Under the pieces are notes generated by a model. That model saw only the letters and a list, made by a program, of their open reading frames with translations. It had not been told where the DNA came from and searched no databases. DNA of 64,000 nucleotides from Alphaproteobacteria bacterium (GTDB lineage Bacteria; Pseudomonadota; Alphaproteobacteria; UBA8366; GCA-2717185), in NCBI GenBank assembly GCA_012103325.1, contig WLWY01000007.1, positions 124,001 through 188,000 of the forward strand, given 5' to 3'. The position numbers were made by a program, and so were the translations under genes. Each line of letters begins with the position of its first letter. The first letter of the stretch is position 1. Below are positions 8,462-17,269 of the stretch, one piece after another.

Positions 8462-9490
8462 ATGGCTGTAAAAGCGACCAAATCCAAATCCAAGCGCGCG
8501 CCGAAAGCGGCGAAATCGAACCTGCAGGCTTCCGGCGAGGAGCTGCTTCAATATTACCGCGAAATGCTGATGATCCGGCGCTTCGAGGAAAAGGCGGGCC
8601 AGCTATACGGCATGGGCCTCATCGGCGGCTTCTGTCACCTCTATATCGGCCAGGAAGCCGTTGTCGTCGGTATGCAGGCCGCGGTTACCGACGACGATGC
8701 AGTCATCACCAGCTACCGGGATCATGGTCATATGCTCGCCTGCGGCATGGATCCGCGCGGCGTGATGGCGGAACTGACCGGGCGCAGCGGCGGTTACTCG
8801 CATGGCAAGGGCGGGTCCATGCACATGTTCTCGAAGGAAAAGAACTTCTTCGGCGGGCACGGCATCGTCGCAGCCCAGGTCCCGCTCGGCACCGGCGTTG
8901 CGTTTGCGCACAAATATAACAAGACGAAGAATGTCAGCCTGACCTATCTCGGCGACGGTGCGATCAATCAGGGCCAGGTCTACGAGTCGATGAACATGGC
9001 CGCGCTGTGGTCCTTGCCGGTCATCTACGTGATTGAAAACAATAAATATGCGATGGGCACGAGCCAGGAACGCGCGTCCGCCGGCACCGAGTTGTATATG
9101 CGCGGTACCGCCTACGGCGTGCCGGGCGAACAGATCGACGGCATGGATGTCGTCGCCGTCCGGGCCGCGGCTGAAATGGCGGTGACCCACTGCCGGGACG
9201 GCAAGGGACCGTTCATCCTGGAAATGATGACCTACCGCTATCGCGGACATTCGATGTCCGACCCGGCAAAGTACCGCAAGCGCGAGGAAGTCCAGAAGAT
9301 GCGCAGCGAGCGCGATCCGATCGAGCATGTCCGGCAGTTGCTGCTCGACGGCGGTTACGCCGACGAGGATGTGCTCAAGCAGTTCGGCCGGGAGGTCAAG
9401 GACATCGTGTCCGACGCGGCGGAATTCGCGCAAAACAGCCCGGAACCCGATATGTCCGAACTGTGGACCGACATTCTCGTCGACGCCTAA
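8462..9490 (+). CDS. pdhA: Pyruvate dehydrogenase E1 component, alpha subunit
   Basis: The 342-residue subunit pairs with PdhB to decarboxylate pyruvate with thiamine diphosphate. The TPP motif runs from GDGAINQG (164) to VIENNKYAMGT. The phosphorylation-loop-like YRYRGHSMSDPAKYR region follows at about 258. A Lys/Ala-rich N-terminal ~20-residue tail precedes the catalytic domain. It is the first gene of a tight operon with pdhB, pdhC and lpdA. AGGGGAG provides the ribosome site. Length and motifs are canonical. Confidence 0.97.
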   Translation: MAVKATKSKSKRAPKAAKSNLQASGEELLQYYREMLMIRRFEEKAGQLYGMGLIGGFCHLYIGQEAVVVGMQAAVTDDDAVITSYRDHGHMLACGMDPRGVMAELTGRSGGYSHGKGGSMHMFSKEKNFFGGHGIVAAQVPLGTGVAFAHKYNKTKNVSLTYLGDGAINQGQVYESMNMAALWSLPVIYVIENNKYAMGTSQERASAGTELYMRGTAYGVPGEQIDGMDVVAVRAAAEMAVTHCRDGKGPFILEMMTYRYRGHSMSDPAKYRKREEVQKMRSERDPIEHVRQLLLDGGYADEDVLKQFGREVKDIVSDAAEFAQNSPEPDMSELWTDILVDA

Positions 9491-9537
9491 TAATCCGTAA
9501 TTCCTTACGACCGCGGCCGTAGAGAAAGGGAGACTGC

Positions 9538-10905
9538 ATGCCCATCCAGGTACTGATGCCGGCGCTATCGCCGACCATGACCGAGGGCACACTGGCAAAG
9601 TGGCTCAAGTCAGAAGGCGATGCCGTCAGCTCCGGTGATGTCATCGCGGAGATTGAAACCGACAAGGCGACCATGGAGGTCGAGGCGGTCGATGAGGGTA
9701 TCATCGGCAAGTTGCTGGTCGCCGAGGGCACTGAAGGCGTCGCGGTAAATTCGCCGATCGCCGTTCTTCTCGCCGACGGCGAGGACGCGTCCGCAGCTGA
9801 TGTTGCAGCACCGGCTGCACCCGCACCCGTGGCGGAAAGCCCGGTTGCGGCGGAACCTGCCGCAGCCGCCGGACCCGCTCCGGTACAAAGTATCGCAGCC
9901 GAACCGGAATGGACCGGCGCGACCGTCACGCAGACCTTGCGTGAATCCTTGCGCGACGGGATGGCCGAGGAAATGCGCCGCGATGAGAAGGTGTTCCTGA
10001 TTGGCGAGGAAGTGGCGCAATACGAAGGCGCCTACAAGGTCAGTCAGGGCCTGCTGGAGGAATTCGGCGCCGAGCGTGTGATCGATACGCCGATTACCGA
10101 ACACGGCTTCGCCGGCCTTGCGGTCGGCGCCGGGTTCATGGGACTGCGCCCGGTGGTCGAGTTCATGACGTTCAACTTCGCCATGCAAGCAATTGATCAC
10201 ATTATCAATTCCGCGGCCAAGACGCTCTACATGTCGGGTGGACAGATGGGCTGTCCCATCGTCTTCCGAGGACCGAACGGTCCCGCGTCGAGGGTCGGCG
10301 CACAGCACTCGCAATGCTACGCCAGTTGGTACGCCCATTGCCCGGGTCTCAAGGTCATCTCGCCCTATTCGGCATCGGATGCAAAAGGTCTGCTGAAATC
10401 CGCGATCCGCGATCCGAACCCGGTGATCTTTCTGGAGAACGAACTGATCTACGGCAACAGCTTCGACGTGCCGGAAGACGACGATTACACGGTTCCCATT
10501 GGCAAGGCGAAGGTCCTGCGCGAAGGCACCGACGTGACGTTGATCGCCCATTCGATCATGGTTGGCCGCGCGCTGGAAGCCGCCGATACGCTGGCGGGCG
10601 AGGGACTGAGCGCGGAAGTCATCGATCTTAGGACGATCCGGCCGCTCGACCTGGAAACTATCATCGAGTCGGTCAAAAAGACCAACCGGGTAGTGTCCTG
10701 CGAGGAAGGCTGGCCGTTCGCCGGCATCGGTTCCGAGATCGCCATGATCGTCATGGAGAACGCTTTCGACTGGCTCGACGCGCCGGTCGGGCGGGTCGCG
10801 GGGCTGGATATCCCGATGCCCTATGCGGCCAATCTCGAGAAAGCGGCTTTGCCGCAGGCCGAACATATCGTCGAGGCGGCAAAGACCGCCTGTTACCGGA
10901 CCTGA
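9538..10905 (+). CDS. pdhB: Pyruvate dehydrogenase E1 beta subunit with N-terminal lipoyl domain
   Basis: The 455-residue protein is longer than plain E1-beta (~325). It begins with a complete lipoyl domain (about 1-80, with the lipoylated Lys43 in ETDKATMEV), joined by an Ala/Pro linker (about 85-125) to the transketolase-like E1-beta domain (about 130-455; [30 protein letters not shown]). This fusion is known from alphaproteobacteria such as rhizobia. The lipoyl domain is nearly identical to that of the PdhC gene 37 bases downstream, suggesting duplication or conversion. It forms the E1 heterotetramer with PdhA. Confidence 0.97.
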   Translation: MPIQVLMPALSPTMTEGTLAKWLKSEGDAVSSGDVIAEIETDKATMEVEAVDEGIIGKLLVAEGTEGVAVNSPIAVLLADGEDASAADVAAPAAPAPVAESPVAAEPAAAAGPAPVQSIAAEPEWTGATVTQTLRESLRDGMAEEMRRDEKVFLIGEEVAQYEGAYKVSQGLLEEFGAERVIDTPITEHGFAGLAVGAGFMGLRPVVEFMTFNFAMQAIDHIINSAAKTLYMSGGQMGCPIVFRGPNGPASRVGAQHSQCYASWYAHCPGLKVISPYSASDAKGLLKSAIRDPNPVIFLENELIYGNSFDVPEDDDYTVPIGKAKVLREGTDVTLIAHSIMVGRALEAADTLAGEGLSAEVIDLRTIRPLDLETIIESVKKTNRVVSCEEGWPFAGIGSEIAMIVMENAFDWLDAPVGRVAGLDIPMPYAANLEKAALPQAEHIVEAAKTACYRT

Positions 10906-10941
10906 GGCGCGGTTAGCCCGCGCCACGGAGGGGGAAGAACT

Positions 10942-12225
10942 ATGCCGATTAAGATTCTCATGCCCGCATTGTCGCCGACGATGACCGAAGGCACCTTGGC
11001 CAAATGGCTCGTCAACGAAGGCGACGAGGTTAATTCCGGCGATGTCATCGCTGAAATCGAAACCGACAAGGCGACGATGGAAGTCGAGGCGGTCGAGGAA
11101 GGCAAGGTCGGCAAGCTCCTCGTCAGTGCCGGAACGGAAGGCGTGCAAGTCAACGATCTCATCGCGCTGCTGCTCGAAGATGGCGAGGATGCCAGTGCCC
11201 TGGACGGCGCTGCCGATGCCGCGCCCGCGGCGGCCCCTGCCGCAGCGCCCGCGCCGGCGCCGGCGCCGGCGGCCGCGCCGCCGGCTGCTGCGACGCCAGC
11301 TCCCGCCGCACCCGCACCGGCAGCGGCCGATGGCGGACGGATCTTTGCCAGTCCACTGGCCCGGCGCATGGCGCAGCAAGCGGGATTGGACATTGCCGGC
11401 GTGGCCGGTTCCGGCCCGAATGGGCGGATCGTGAAACGCGATATCGAGGTCGCTCTGGCGGGCGGCGTCCCCGCAGCGGCCCCGGCAGCCACCGCTCCGG
11501 CACCCGCAGCGGCACCCACCGCGGCGGCGGACGGTTTCGAGCCTGCGTTCGATTTCGAGCCCGCCAACAACATGCGCAAAGTCATTGCGCAGCGTCTCAC
11601 CGAGTCGAAGCAAACGGTGCCGCATTTCTACCTCACGGTGGATTGCGAAATCGACACGCTGTTGGCTCTACGTAAGGATCTAAATTCTCGATCCGACGAC
11701 TACAAAATCTCCGTCAACGACCTGATTATCAAGGCGTCCGGGGTGGCGCTGCGCCGTGTGCCGGCGGCCAATGCCTCGTGGGCCGGCGATGGGATCAAGC
11801 GCTATCATACGGCGGATATCTCGGTCGCGGTGGCGATCGAGGGTGGCCTGATTACGCCGGTCGTACGCGACGCGGGCGGCAAGGGCCTGGAGGCGATCTC
11901 GGCCGAGATGAAAGACCTCGCGGCGCGCGCGCGCGACAGCAAGCTGATGCCCGAGGAATATCAGGGCGGCACGTTCAGCATCTCTAACCTCGGCATGTTC
12001 GGCATCAAACAGTTCGATGCGGTCATCAACCCGCCGCAGGGCGCCATCATGGCGGTCGGCGCAGGCGAGCAGCGCCCCATCGTGCGCAACGGCGCGCTTG
12101 CGGTAGCGACGGTCATGTCGGTGACCCTGTCCGTCGATCACCGGGTGGTCGATGGCGCGATTGGCGCGGAATTCTTGGCCGCGTTCAAGAAGCTGATCGA
12201 AGATCCGATGACGATGCTGCTGTAG
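10942..12225 (+). CDS. pdhC: Dihydrolipoamide acetyltransferase (E2) of pyruvate dehydrogenase
   Basis: The 427-residue E2 has one lipoyl domain (1-80, Lys43 in ETDKATMEV) and a long Ala/Pro linker. The peripheral-subunit-binding domain is at about 134-172 (ASPLARRMAQQAGLDIAGV, GPNGRIVKRDIE). A second linker leads to the acetyltransferase core (about 200-427) with the catalytic SVDHRVVDGA motif near the C-terminus. It transfers the acetyl group to CoA and forms the complex core. CGGAGGGGG is the ribosome site. It lies between pdhB and lpdA in one operon. Confidence 0.97.
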   Translation: MPIKILMPALSPTMTEGTLAKWLVNEGDEVNSGDVIAEIETDKATMEVEAVEEGKVGKLLVSAGTEGVQVNDLIALLLEDGEDASALDGAADAAPAAAPAAAPAPAPAPAAAPPAAATPAPAAPAPAAADGGRIFASPLARRMAQQAGLDIAGVAGSGPNGRIVKRDIEVALAGGVPAAAPAATAPAPAAAPTAAADGFEPAFDFEPANNMRKVIAQRLTESKQTVPHFYLTVDCEIDTLLALRKDLNSRSDDYKISVNDLIIKASGVALRRVPAANASWAGDGIKRYHTADISVAVAIEGGLITPVVRDAGGKGLEAISAEMKDLAARARDSKLMPEEYQGGTFSISNLGMFGIKQFDAVINPPQGAIMAVGAGEQRPIVRNGALAVATVMSVTLSVDHRVVDGAIGAEFLAAFKKLIEDPMTMLL

Positions 12226-12237
12226 GGAGCTGAAGAC

Positions 12238-13650
12238 ATGGCTGATACGAGTTTCGACGTCATCGTCGTTGGTGGCGGGCCGGGCGGCTATGTCGCCGCC
12301 ATCCGTTCCGCGCAGCTCGGCATGAAGACCGCGCTGGTCGAGCGCGAGCATCTTGGTGGTATCTGCCTGAACTGGGGCTGTATCCCGACCAAGGCGCTGC
12401 TGCGGACCGCGGAGATCTATCACTACGCGACCCACGCCGAACAGTTCGGGCTGAAGGTGCAGGGGGCTTCGGTCGATTTGCCAGCCGTCGTGAAGCGCTC
12501 CCGTCAGATTGCCAAGCAGCTCAACAGCGGCGTCGGCCATCTGCTCAAGAAGAACAAGGTTACGGTGTTCGACGGCGCTGGCAAGCTCGATGGCGGCAGC
12601 GCCGGCGCGCGCAAACTGAAGGTCGAGAAAGATGGCAAGAACATCGCACAACTAACCGGAAAACATATCGTTCTGGCGACCGGCGCTCGCGCGCGGACGT
12701 TACCGGGGCTGGAACCGGACGGCAAGCTGATCTGGACCTATAAGGAAGCGATGGTGCCCGACGCCATGCCGAAATCCCTGCTCGTCGTCGGGTCCGGCGC
12801 CATCGGCATGGAGTTCGCGAGCTTCTATCGCGACCTCGGCGCGGAAGTAACGGTCGTCGAGGTGATGGACCGCATTCTGCCGGTCGAGGACGCCGAGATT
12901 GCCGCCTTCGCTCACAAGCAGTTCGAGGCGCAGGGCATGACGATCCACGCCGGTGCGCAGGTCAAATCGCTCGAGCGCGGCGCGAATAACGTCACCGCGA
13001 CCATCGAGGCGGGCGGCAAGCAATCGAAACTCACGGTCGACCGCGTGATCCTTGCTGTCGGTATCGTCGGCAATTTGGAGGACCTTGGCCTTGAAGGCAC
13101 CAAGGTGAAAGTCGACCGGACTCATGTCGAGGTCAACGAATGGGCGCAGACGGGGGAGCCTGGCGTCTATGCTATCGGCGACGTCGCGGGGCCGCCCTGG
13201 CTGGCGCACAAGGCGAGCCATGAGGGCGTCGCCTGCGTCGAGAAGATCGCCGGTTATGCGGACGCGCACCCGTTCAAGACAACCAATATTCCCGGCTGCA
13301 CCTACTGCCGGCCGCAAATCGCCAGCGTCGGTCTCACGGAGGAAGCGGCGAAGGAGAAGGGTCATAAGGTCCGCGTCGGCCGCTTCCCCTTCATGGGCAA
13401 CGGCAAGGCGATTGCACTGGGCGAGCCGGAAGGCATGGTCAAAACCGTATTCGACGAGGCGACGGGCGAGTTGCTCGGCGCCCACATGGTCGGCGCTGAG
13501 GTCACCGAGCTTATTCAGGGCTACGGCATCGCGCGCGAACTGGAAACCACCGAGAAGGAGCTCATGCACACCGTCTTCCCGCATCCGACCCTGTCGGAAA
13601 TGATGCACGAGTCGGTCCTTGACGCGTACGACAAGGTTATCCATTTCTAA
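12238..13650 (+). CDS. lpdA: Dihydrolipoamide dehydrogenase (E3)
   Basis: The 470-residue flavoprotein re-oxidises lipoyl groups with NAD+. The FAD motif VVGGGPGGYVAAI is at residue 11 and the redox disulfide GGICLNWGCIP gives Cys43/Cys48. The NAD motif VVGSGAIGMEFASF is at about 182, YAIGDVAGPPWLAHKA at about 310, and the C-terminal HTVFPHPTLSEMMHE holds the His-Glu pair. It starts 12 bases after pdhC with a good GGGAGC site. Its stop codon is followed at once by the left arm of cloverleaf element 1 (13651). Confidence 0.97.
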   Translation: MADTSFDVIVVGGGPGGYVAAIRSAQLGMKTALVEREHLGGICLNWGCIPTKALLRTAEIYHYATHAEQFGLKVQGASVDLPAVVKRSRQIAKQLNSGVGHLLKKNKVTVFDGAGKLDGGSAGARKLKVEKDGKNIAQLTGKHIVLATGARARTLPGLEPDGKLIWTYKEAMVPDAMPKSLLVVGSGAIGMEFASFYRDLGAEVTVVEVMDRILPVEDAEIAAFAHKQFEAQGMTIHAGAQVKSLERGANNVTATIEAGGKQSKLTVDRVILAVGIVGNLEDLGLEGTKVKVDRTHVEVNEWAQTGEPGVYAIGDVAGPPWLAHKASHEGVACVEKIAGYADAHPFKTTNIPGCTYCRPQIASVGLTEEAAKEKGHKVRVGRFPFMGNGKAIALGEPEGMVKTVFDEATGELLGAHMVGAEVTELIQGYGIARELETTEKELMHTVFPHPTLSEMMHESVLDAYDKVIHF

Positions 13651-13918
13651 AGTACACTCTATCGTGATTAGGAGCTACGTATGATCGTTTGTCGCATCCT
13701 CTGGGTAGGAGGCGCCGCGCAGTCGATGCAGGGACATCGTCAAGCGGTGCCGACGCTCGCCAGAGGATGCGACAAGCGACCCGGAGGGCGCACTCCCAGG
13801 CTTTTCGGATCGCGTCTCGATCACCTTGTGATGCTTCCAGCATCACGGCGGCGACCGCTCCTAACCGAAAAGCCTGGGAGTGCGTCATACGCAACTCCTA
13901 ATCACGATAGAGCGTACT
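13651..13918. repeat. Cloverleaf intergenic element, copy 1 (lpdA-lipA)
   Basis: The outer arms 13651-13684 and 13885-13918 pair at 31 of 34 positions. Hairpin A pairs 13686-13704 with 13760-13778 (18 of 19). Hairpin B pairs 13789-13808 with 13865-13884 (20 of 20) and carries an inner GTGATGC-ttcca-GCATCAC. The 10-base linker between A and B is ACCCGGAGGG, able to form CCC/GGG. All stems abut, giving a closed cloverleaf. It starts one base after the lpdA stop and ends three bases before the lipA ATG, so it would hold lipA's ribosome-site region in a stem. It contains no credible ORF. Confidence 0.85.
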
Positions 13919-13921
13919 GAT

Positions 13922-14881
13922 ATGACAGCCACCGCCAAAGTTGGTGCCCAGCGCCATCCGGAGAAGCGTAATCGGCCCGACAATCCGATTCAGCGCAAGC
14001 CGTCCTGGATCCGGGTCAAGGCGCCGACCTCGCCGGTCTATCGCGAGACGCGGGACATCGTGCGCGAGAACGGCCTCCATACCGTCTGCGAGGAAGCTGG
14101 GTGCCCGAACATCGGTGAGTGCTGGGCGAAGAAGCATGCGACGTTCATGGTCATGGGCGACACCTGCACGCGCGCCTGTGCGTTCTGCAATGTGGCGACC
14201 GGTACGCCGATGCCGCTCGATCCGATGGAGCCGGTCAATATTGGCACGGCTGTCGCCAAGCTCGGACTCGAGCATGTCGTGGTCACGTCGGTCGACCGGG
14301 ACGATCTCGCCGATGGTGGCGCGGCGCATTTCGCCGAGGTTATCGCGCGCATCCGCGAGTTCGCGCCGGGCACGACGGTCGAGATCCTGACACCGGACTT
14401 CAAGGACAAGTCCGGTGCGGTTGAGGTGGTCAGCGCCGCCACGCCCGACGTGTTCAACCACAATCTGGAAACCGTGCCGCGGCTGTATCCGACGATCCGC
14501 CCGGGCGCGCGCTATTTCACCAGCCTGGAGTTGCTGCACCGTGCCAAGCGCCTCGATCCGAACGTGTTCACGAAGTCCGGTCTGATGGTCGGGCTCGGCG
14601 AGACGCGGGAGGAGGTGCATCAGGTCATGGACGATCTGCGCGCCGCCGACGTGGACTTCCTGACGATCGGGCAATATCTGCAGCCGACACCCAAACACGC
14701 TGCGATCGACTGCTTTGTCACGCCGGACGAGTTCGATGCCTATGCCGCCGCCGCGCGGGGCAAGGGATTCCTGATGGTGTCGTCTTCGCCGCTGACCCGA
14801 TCCTCTTATCACGCTGGCGACGATTTCGCGCGTTTGCGTGACGCGCGCGCAGCGAAGCTCAGCCAAACGGGCGGCGCCTGA
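13922..14881 (+). CDS. lipA: Lipoyl synthase
   Basis: The 319-residue radical-SAM enzyme inserts two sulfurs into octanoyl-lysine on E2, H-protein and, here, the PdhB lipoyl domain. The auxiliary cluster cysteines are Cys56, Cys61 and Cys67 ([12 protein letters not shown]), and the radical-SAM CxxxCxxC is Cys82, Cys86 and Cys89 (CTRACAFC). The length is canonical. No convincing ribosome site precedes the ATG: the 34 bases before it are the right outer arm of cloverleaf element 1. An in-frame GTG at 13880 inside the element is an alternative start I consider unlikely. Its place behind the pdh operon matches its substrate. Confidence 0.96.
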   Translation: MTATAKVGAQRHPEKRNRPDNPIQRKPSWIRVKAPTSPVYRETRDIVRENGLHTVCEEAGCPNIGECWAKKHATFMVMGDTCTRACAFCNVATGTPMPLDPMEPVNIGTAVAKLGLEHVVVTSVDRDDLADGGAAHFAEVIARIREFAPGTTVEILTPDFKDKSGAVEVVSAATPDVFNHNLETVPRLYPTIRPGARYFTSLELLHRAKRLDPNVFTKSGLMVGLGETREEVHQVMDDLRAADVDFLTIGQYLQPTPKHAAIDCFVTPDEFDAYAAAARGKGFLMVSSSPLTRSSYHAGDDFARLRDARAAKLSQTGGA

Positions 14882-14908
14882 ATCGATATGCGATAGGCCT
14901 TCGACGCC

Positions 14909-15343
14909 GTGCCGACACACGCAGAACAGCGAATCTTACCGCACCGACCCGACCAGATGTTCGACCTGGTCGCCGATGTCGGACGCTATCCTGAATTTCT
15001 CCCCTGGTGCATCGGCGCGCGGGTGCGTAGCCAGACGGATACATTGTTAATTGCCGATTTAATAATCGGTTTCAAAGGAATACGAGAAAGTTTTACGAGT
15101 CATGTTTCACTAAACCGTAATGACATGACAATTGATGTTTCGTATCAAGATGGACCATTCAAATATCTGAACAACAATTGGAAATTTCGATCTATAGAGT
15201 CTGATCATTGCACACTCGACTTCTATGTCGATTTCGAATTCAAGTCCCGCATCATGCAGCGTCTGATCGAAATGCTTTTCGGCGAAGCCGTCCGCCGAAT
15301 GGTCCGCGCCTTCGAGGAGCGTGCGGCATCTTTGTACGGTTGA
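14909..15343 (+). CDS. Coenzyme Q-binding protein COQ10/RatA-type START domain
   Basis: The 144-residue protein begins at a GTG, 27 bases after lipA. It is one START/polyketide-cyclase domain: DQMFDLVADVGRYPEFLPWC (about 15-34), FEFKSRIMQRLIEMLFGEA (about 112-130) and the C-terminal helix VRRMVRAFEERAASLYG. Homologues bind ubiquinone and support respiration; E. coli RatA was named for another role. The order lipA-coq10 is common in alphaproteobacteria. The middle of the gene (about 15040-15240) is visibly AT-rich compared with its ends and neighbours. Confidence 0.9.
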   Translation: MPTHAEQRILPHRPDQMFDLVADVGRYPEFLPWCIGARVRSQTDTLLIADLIIGFKGIRESFTSHVSLNRNDMTIDVSYQDGPFKYLNNNWKFRSIESDHCTLDFYVDFEFKSRIMQRLIEMLFGEAVRRMVRAFEERAASLYG

Positions 15344-15351
15344 AAACGCCT

Positions 15352-15458
15352 TATTCGAAATTCACCGCGTTGTCCGACTACGGATGTAGTCAAAATGATA
15401 CGCTGGCGAAATGTTCAGATCCGCTACCTCTATCCGTTGCGGCGATTTATTTCGAATA
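15352..15458. repeat. Inverted repeat in the coq10-HTH gap
   Basis: TATTCGAAAT (15352-15361) and ATTTCGAATA (15449-15458) are exact 10-bp inverted copies flanking 87 bases. Inside, GACTAC-ggat-GTAGTC (15376-15391) forms a small hairpin that may end coq10 transcription. The rest of the 231-base gap shows no ORF. Function unknown. Confidence 0.35.
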
Positions 15459-15574
15459 CACAAGATATGGGCTCAGTGACCGTGACAAAGCATGTTAGAC
15501 CTAGTAGATTAGGCATCAGTGCTAATTTAATCGAATAGAGGCGTCGCAGAGCGCTGCCGGTTGGGATTTCAGCC

Positions 15575-16285
15575 GTGATTTCATCATCACAGATCCGCGC
15601 CGCCCGGGCGATCATCAACGCAAAGCAAAGCGAGCTGGCGAAGGCTGCGGGCATTTCGCTGGCGACCCTGAACAATATCGAGCGCGGCGTCGGCGATCCG
15701 CGCACCAGCACGTTGGAGGCAATCGAACGGGCGCTGTCCAATGCTGGCGTGGAGATTTTGGGTGACGTCGCAACGGAGACGGTGACGCTGCACCGTATCG
15801 AACGCCCGGCCGCGCTCGATACGTTTTTCGCCAGCCAGCGCGTGCTTGAAGCGCTCGGGCCGGAATCCCTTCTGAAGCCGAAGAACGTGCTGCTGTTCGC
15901 ACGATGGAATCGAAACCAGGAGGAGGAGCGTCCGCGCGTCTGCCTTTTTATCGAAGGACAGGCCCGTGTCATCCTGTTCGACAAGGTCGATTTCAATCTC
16001 GGCAACGGTGCGCGTACGGCGGAGGTCGCCGGGATCATGCTGGCGGTGTTCGCATTTCATCGCGGCCGCCTGAATTATATCGATCAGGTGCTGGAGGATA
16101 CGACCACGGCGGAACCGGATGAGGCAGTCCGCCGCCTGCGGTCGTTGCAAAGCGTACCCTTGCAGCACCCCAGCGAATTTATCGATGTGTTCAATTCCTG
16201 GGAAACCTGCATGTCGACCTACGGCGAAAGGGCAGGGCATCCGCTTGCCGACTTGGCCGCTCTATTCGCGACCGAAGCCGTCTAG
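15575..16285 (+). CDS. XRE-family helix-turn-helix protein
   Basis: The 236-residue protein starts with a Cro/CI-type HTH (about residues 5-60): QIRAARAIINAKQSELAKAA, then ISLATLNNIERGVGDPRTST with the recognition helix. A ~170-residue C-terminal region with mixed alpha/beta character follows that I do not recognise. A DNA-binding regulator role follows from the HTH; the ligand or target is unknown. It starts at GTG and stands alone: the upstream gap holds an inverted repeat, and the downstream cinA-type gene is convergent and overlaps its end by four bases. Confidence 0.8.
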   Translation: MISSSQIRAARAIINAKQSELAKAAGISLATLNNIERGVGDPRTSTLEAIERALSNAGVEILGDVATETVTLHRIERPAALDTFFASQRVLEALGPESLLKPKNVLLFARWNRNQEEERPRVCLFIEGQARVILFDKVDFNLGNGARTAEVAGIMLAVFAFHRGRLNYIDQVLEDTTTAEPDEAVRRLRSLQSVPLQHPSEFIDVFNSWETCMSTYGERAGHPLADLAALFATEAV

Positions 16286-16794
16286 CCGATTTTTTTCAAC
16301 GTCGTCAGTTTTTCCAGCATCGCGAACGCCGCCATGACCGTATCGTGCCGGACCGTGCTGCGGTCGCCCTGGAACAGGTGCCGTTCGACGAGCGGTGGCT
16401 GACCGAGACGGGCGCCGCCGATATAGACCAAACCGACCGGTTTCTCGGCCGTGCCGCCGCCCGGCCCTGCGACCCCGGTAACCGATACCGCAGCACCGGC
16501 CCTAGAATGCGCCAGAGCGCCGGCCGCCATTGCACCGGCGACTTCATTGCTGACCGCGCCATGGGTTTCGATCAGCGCCATATCGACGCCAATCGCTTCG
16601 TTCTTCGCCTCGTTCGAATAGGTCACAAAGCCGCGGTCCACGACGGCGGAGGATCCCGCGATCTCGGTCAGACAGGCGGCGATCAGGCCGCCGGTGCACG
16701 ATTCCGCGGTTGTGATCATTAGGTTCTCGGCGCGGTAGAGATCCAGGATCGCCGCTGCGCGATCCGTCAGGTCTGTTTGTAAGGTCGGGCTCAC
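16282..16794 (-). CDS. CinA-type nicotinamide-nucleotide amidohydrolase
   Basis: The 170-residue protein is the stand-alone C-terminal domain of CinA (PncC/YdeJ type), which deamidates NMN to nicotinate mononucleotide. TTAESCTGGLIAACLTEIAG (about 25-44) with the Ser/Cys-containing active-site loop, FVTYSNEAK and VSVTGVAGPGGG are diagnostic. I start it at the GTG at 16792-16794, which overlaps the pgpA stop as GTGA; the same frame runs far upstream inside pgpA but that part is only a shadow. The order ispDF-pgpA-cinA is conserved in alphaproteobacteria. Confidence 0.92.
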   Translation of the reverse strand: MSPTLQTDLTDRAAAILDLYRAENLMITTAESCTGGLIAACLTEIAGSSAVVDRGFVTYSNEAKNEAIGVDMALIETHGAVSNEVAGAMAAGALAHSRAGAAVSVTGVAGPGGGTAEKPVGLVYIGGARLGQPPLVERHLFQGDRSTVRHDTVMAAFAMLEKLTTLKKIG

Positions 16795-17264
16795 AGTAAA
16801 TATTCCGCTATCAGGTAAAGCGCGATGCCAGCGTAAGCGCCGGCGGCGATATCGTCCAGCATGACCCCGAGCCCGCCCGATATATTGCGGTCGAGCCAGT
16901 TCGCCGGCCACGGCTTGGTGATATCCATGACTCGGAAGAGGACGAAGCCCAGCCCATACAGGATGGGATCGGCCGGCACCGCCGCGAGGGTCAGCCATTG
17001 GCCGGCGACTTCGTCGATGACCACATGGCCCGGATCCTTGTCGCCACCGGCGCGTTCCAGGCGTTCTGCCGCCCAGACGCCTAAAGCGAACACGATCACC
17101 GCCGCAGCGGCTAAGATCAGGGGACCGCCCCAGATCGAAAGCGCCCAGGCAAAGGGCAGGGCCGCGAGCGACCCCCAGGTCCCAGGCGCCTTTGGCAGAT
17201 GGCCGATGCCAAACCACGTCGCCAGCAGAGGGGCGGGATGCCACCAGGGAAGAGGGCTCGGCAA
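16791..17264 (-). CDS. pgpA: Phosphatidylglycerophosphatase A
   Basis: The 157-residue membrane enzyme dephosphorylates phosphatidylglycerol phosphate. GTWGSLAALPFAWAL (about 28-42), DPGHVVIDEVAGQWL (about 79) with acidic metal ligands and RVMDITKPWPANWLDR (about 111) are family motifs. Several hydrophobic helices fit an inner-membrane protein. The apparent start is a TTG at 17264, five bases after the ispDF stop, with no strong ribosome site, so translational coupling is likely. Confidence 0.92.
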   Translation of the reverse strand: MPSPLPWWHPAPLLATWFGIGHLPKAPGTWGSLAALPFAWALSIWGGPLILAAAAVIVFALGVWAAERLERAGGDKDPGHVVIDEVAGQWLTLAAVPADPILYGLGFVLFRVMDITKPWPANWLDRNISGGLGVMLDDIAAGAYAGIALYLIAEYLL

Positions 17265-17269
17265 GACGC

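Noticed and set aside
9610-11625. 671-codon minus-strand ORF over pdhB and pdhC
   Set aside because: It is an antisense shadow of GC-rich lipoyl-linker sequence with runs of Arg and Gly; the plus-strand genes are certain.
13680-13920. Short ORFs (70-85 codons) inside cloverleaf element 1
   Set aside because: They read through the palindromic stems in both directions with near-mirror products and no ribosome site; they are by-products of the repeat.
16282-17244. Apparent 320-residue fusion reaching from pgpA into cinA
   Set aside because: The N-terminal half is an out-of-frame reading of pgpA. The real cinA start is the GTG overlapping the pgpA stop.
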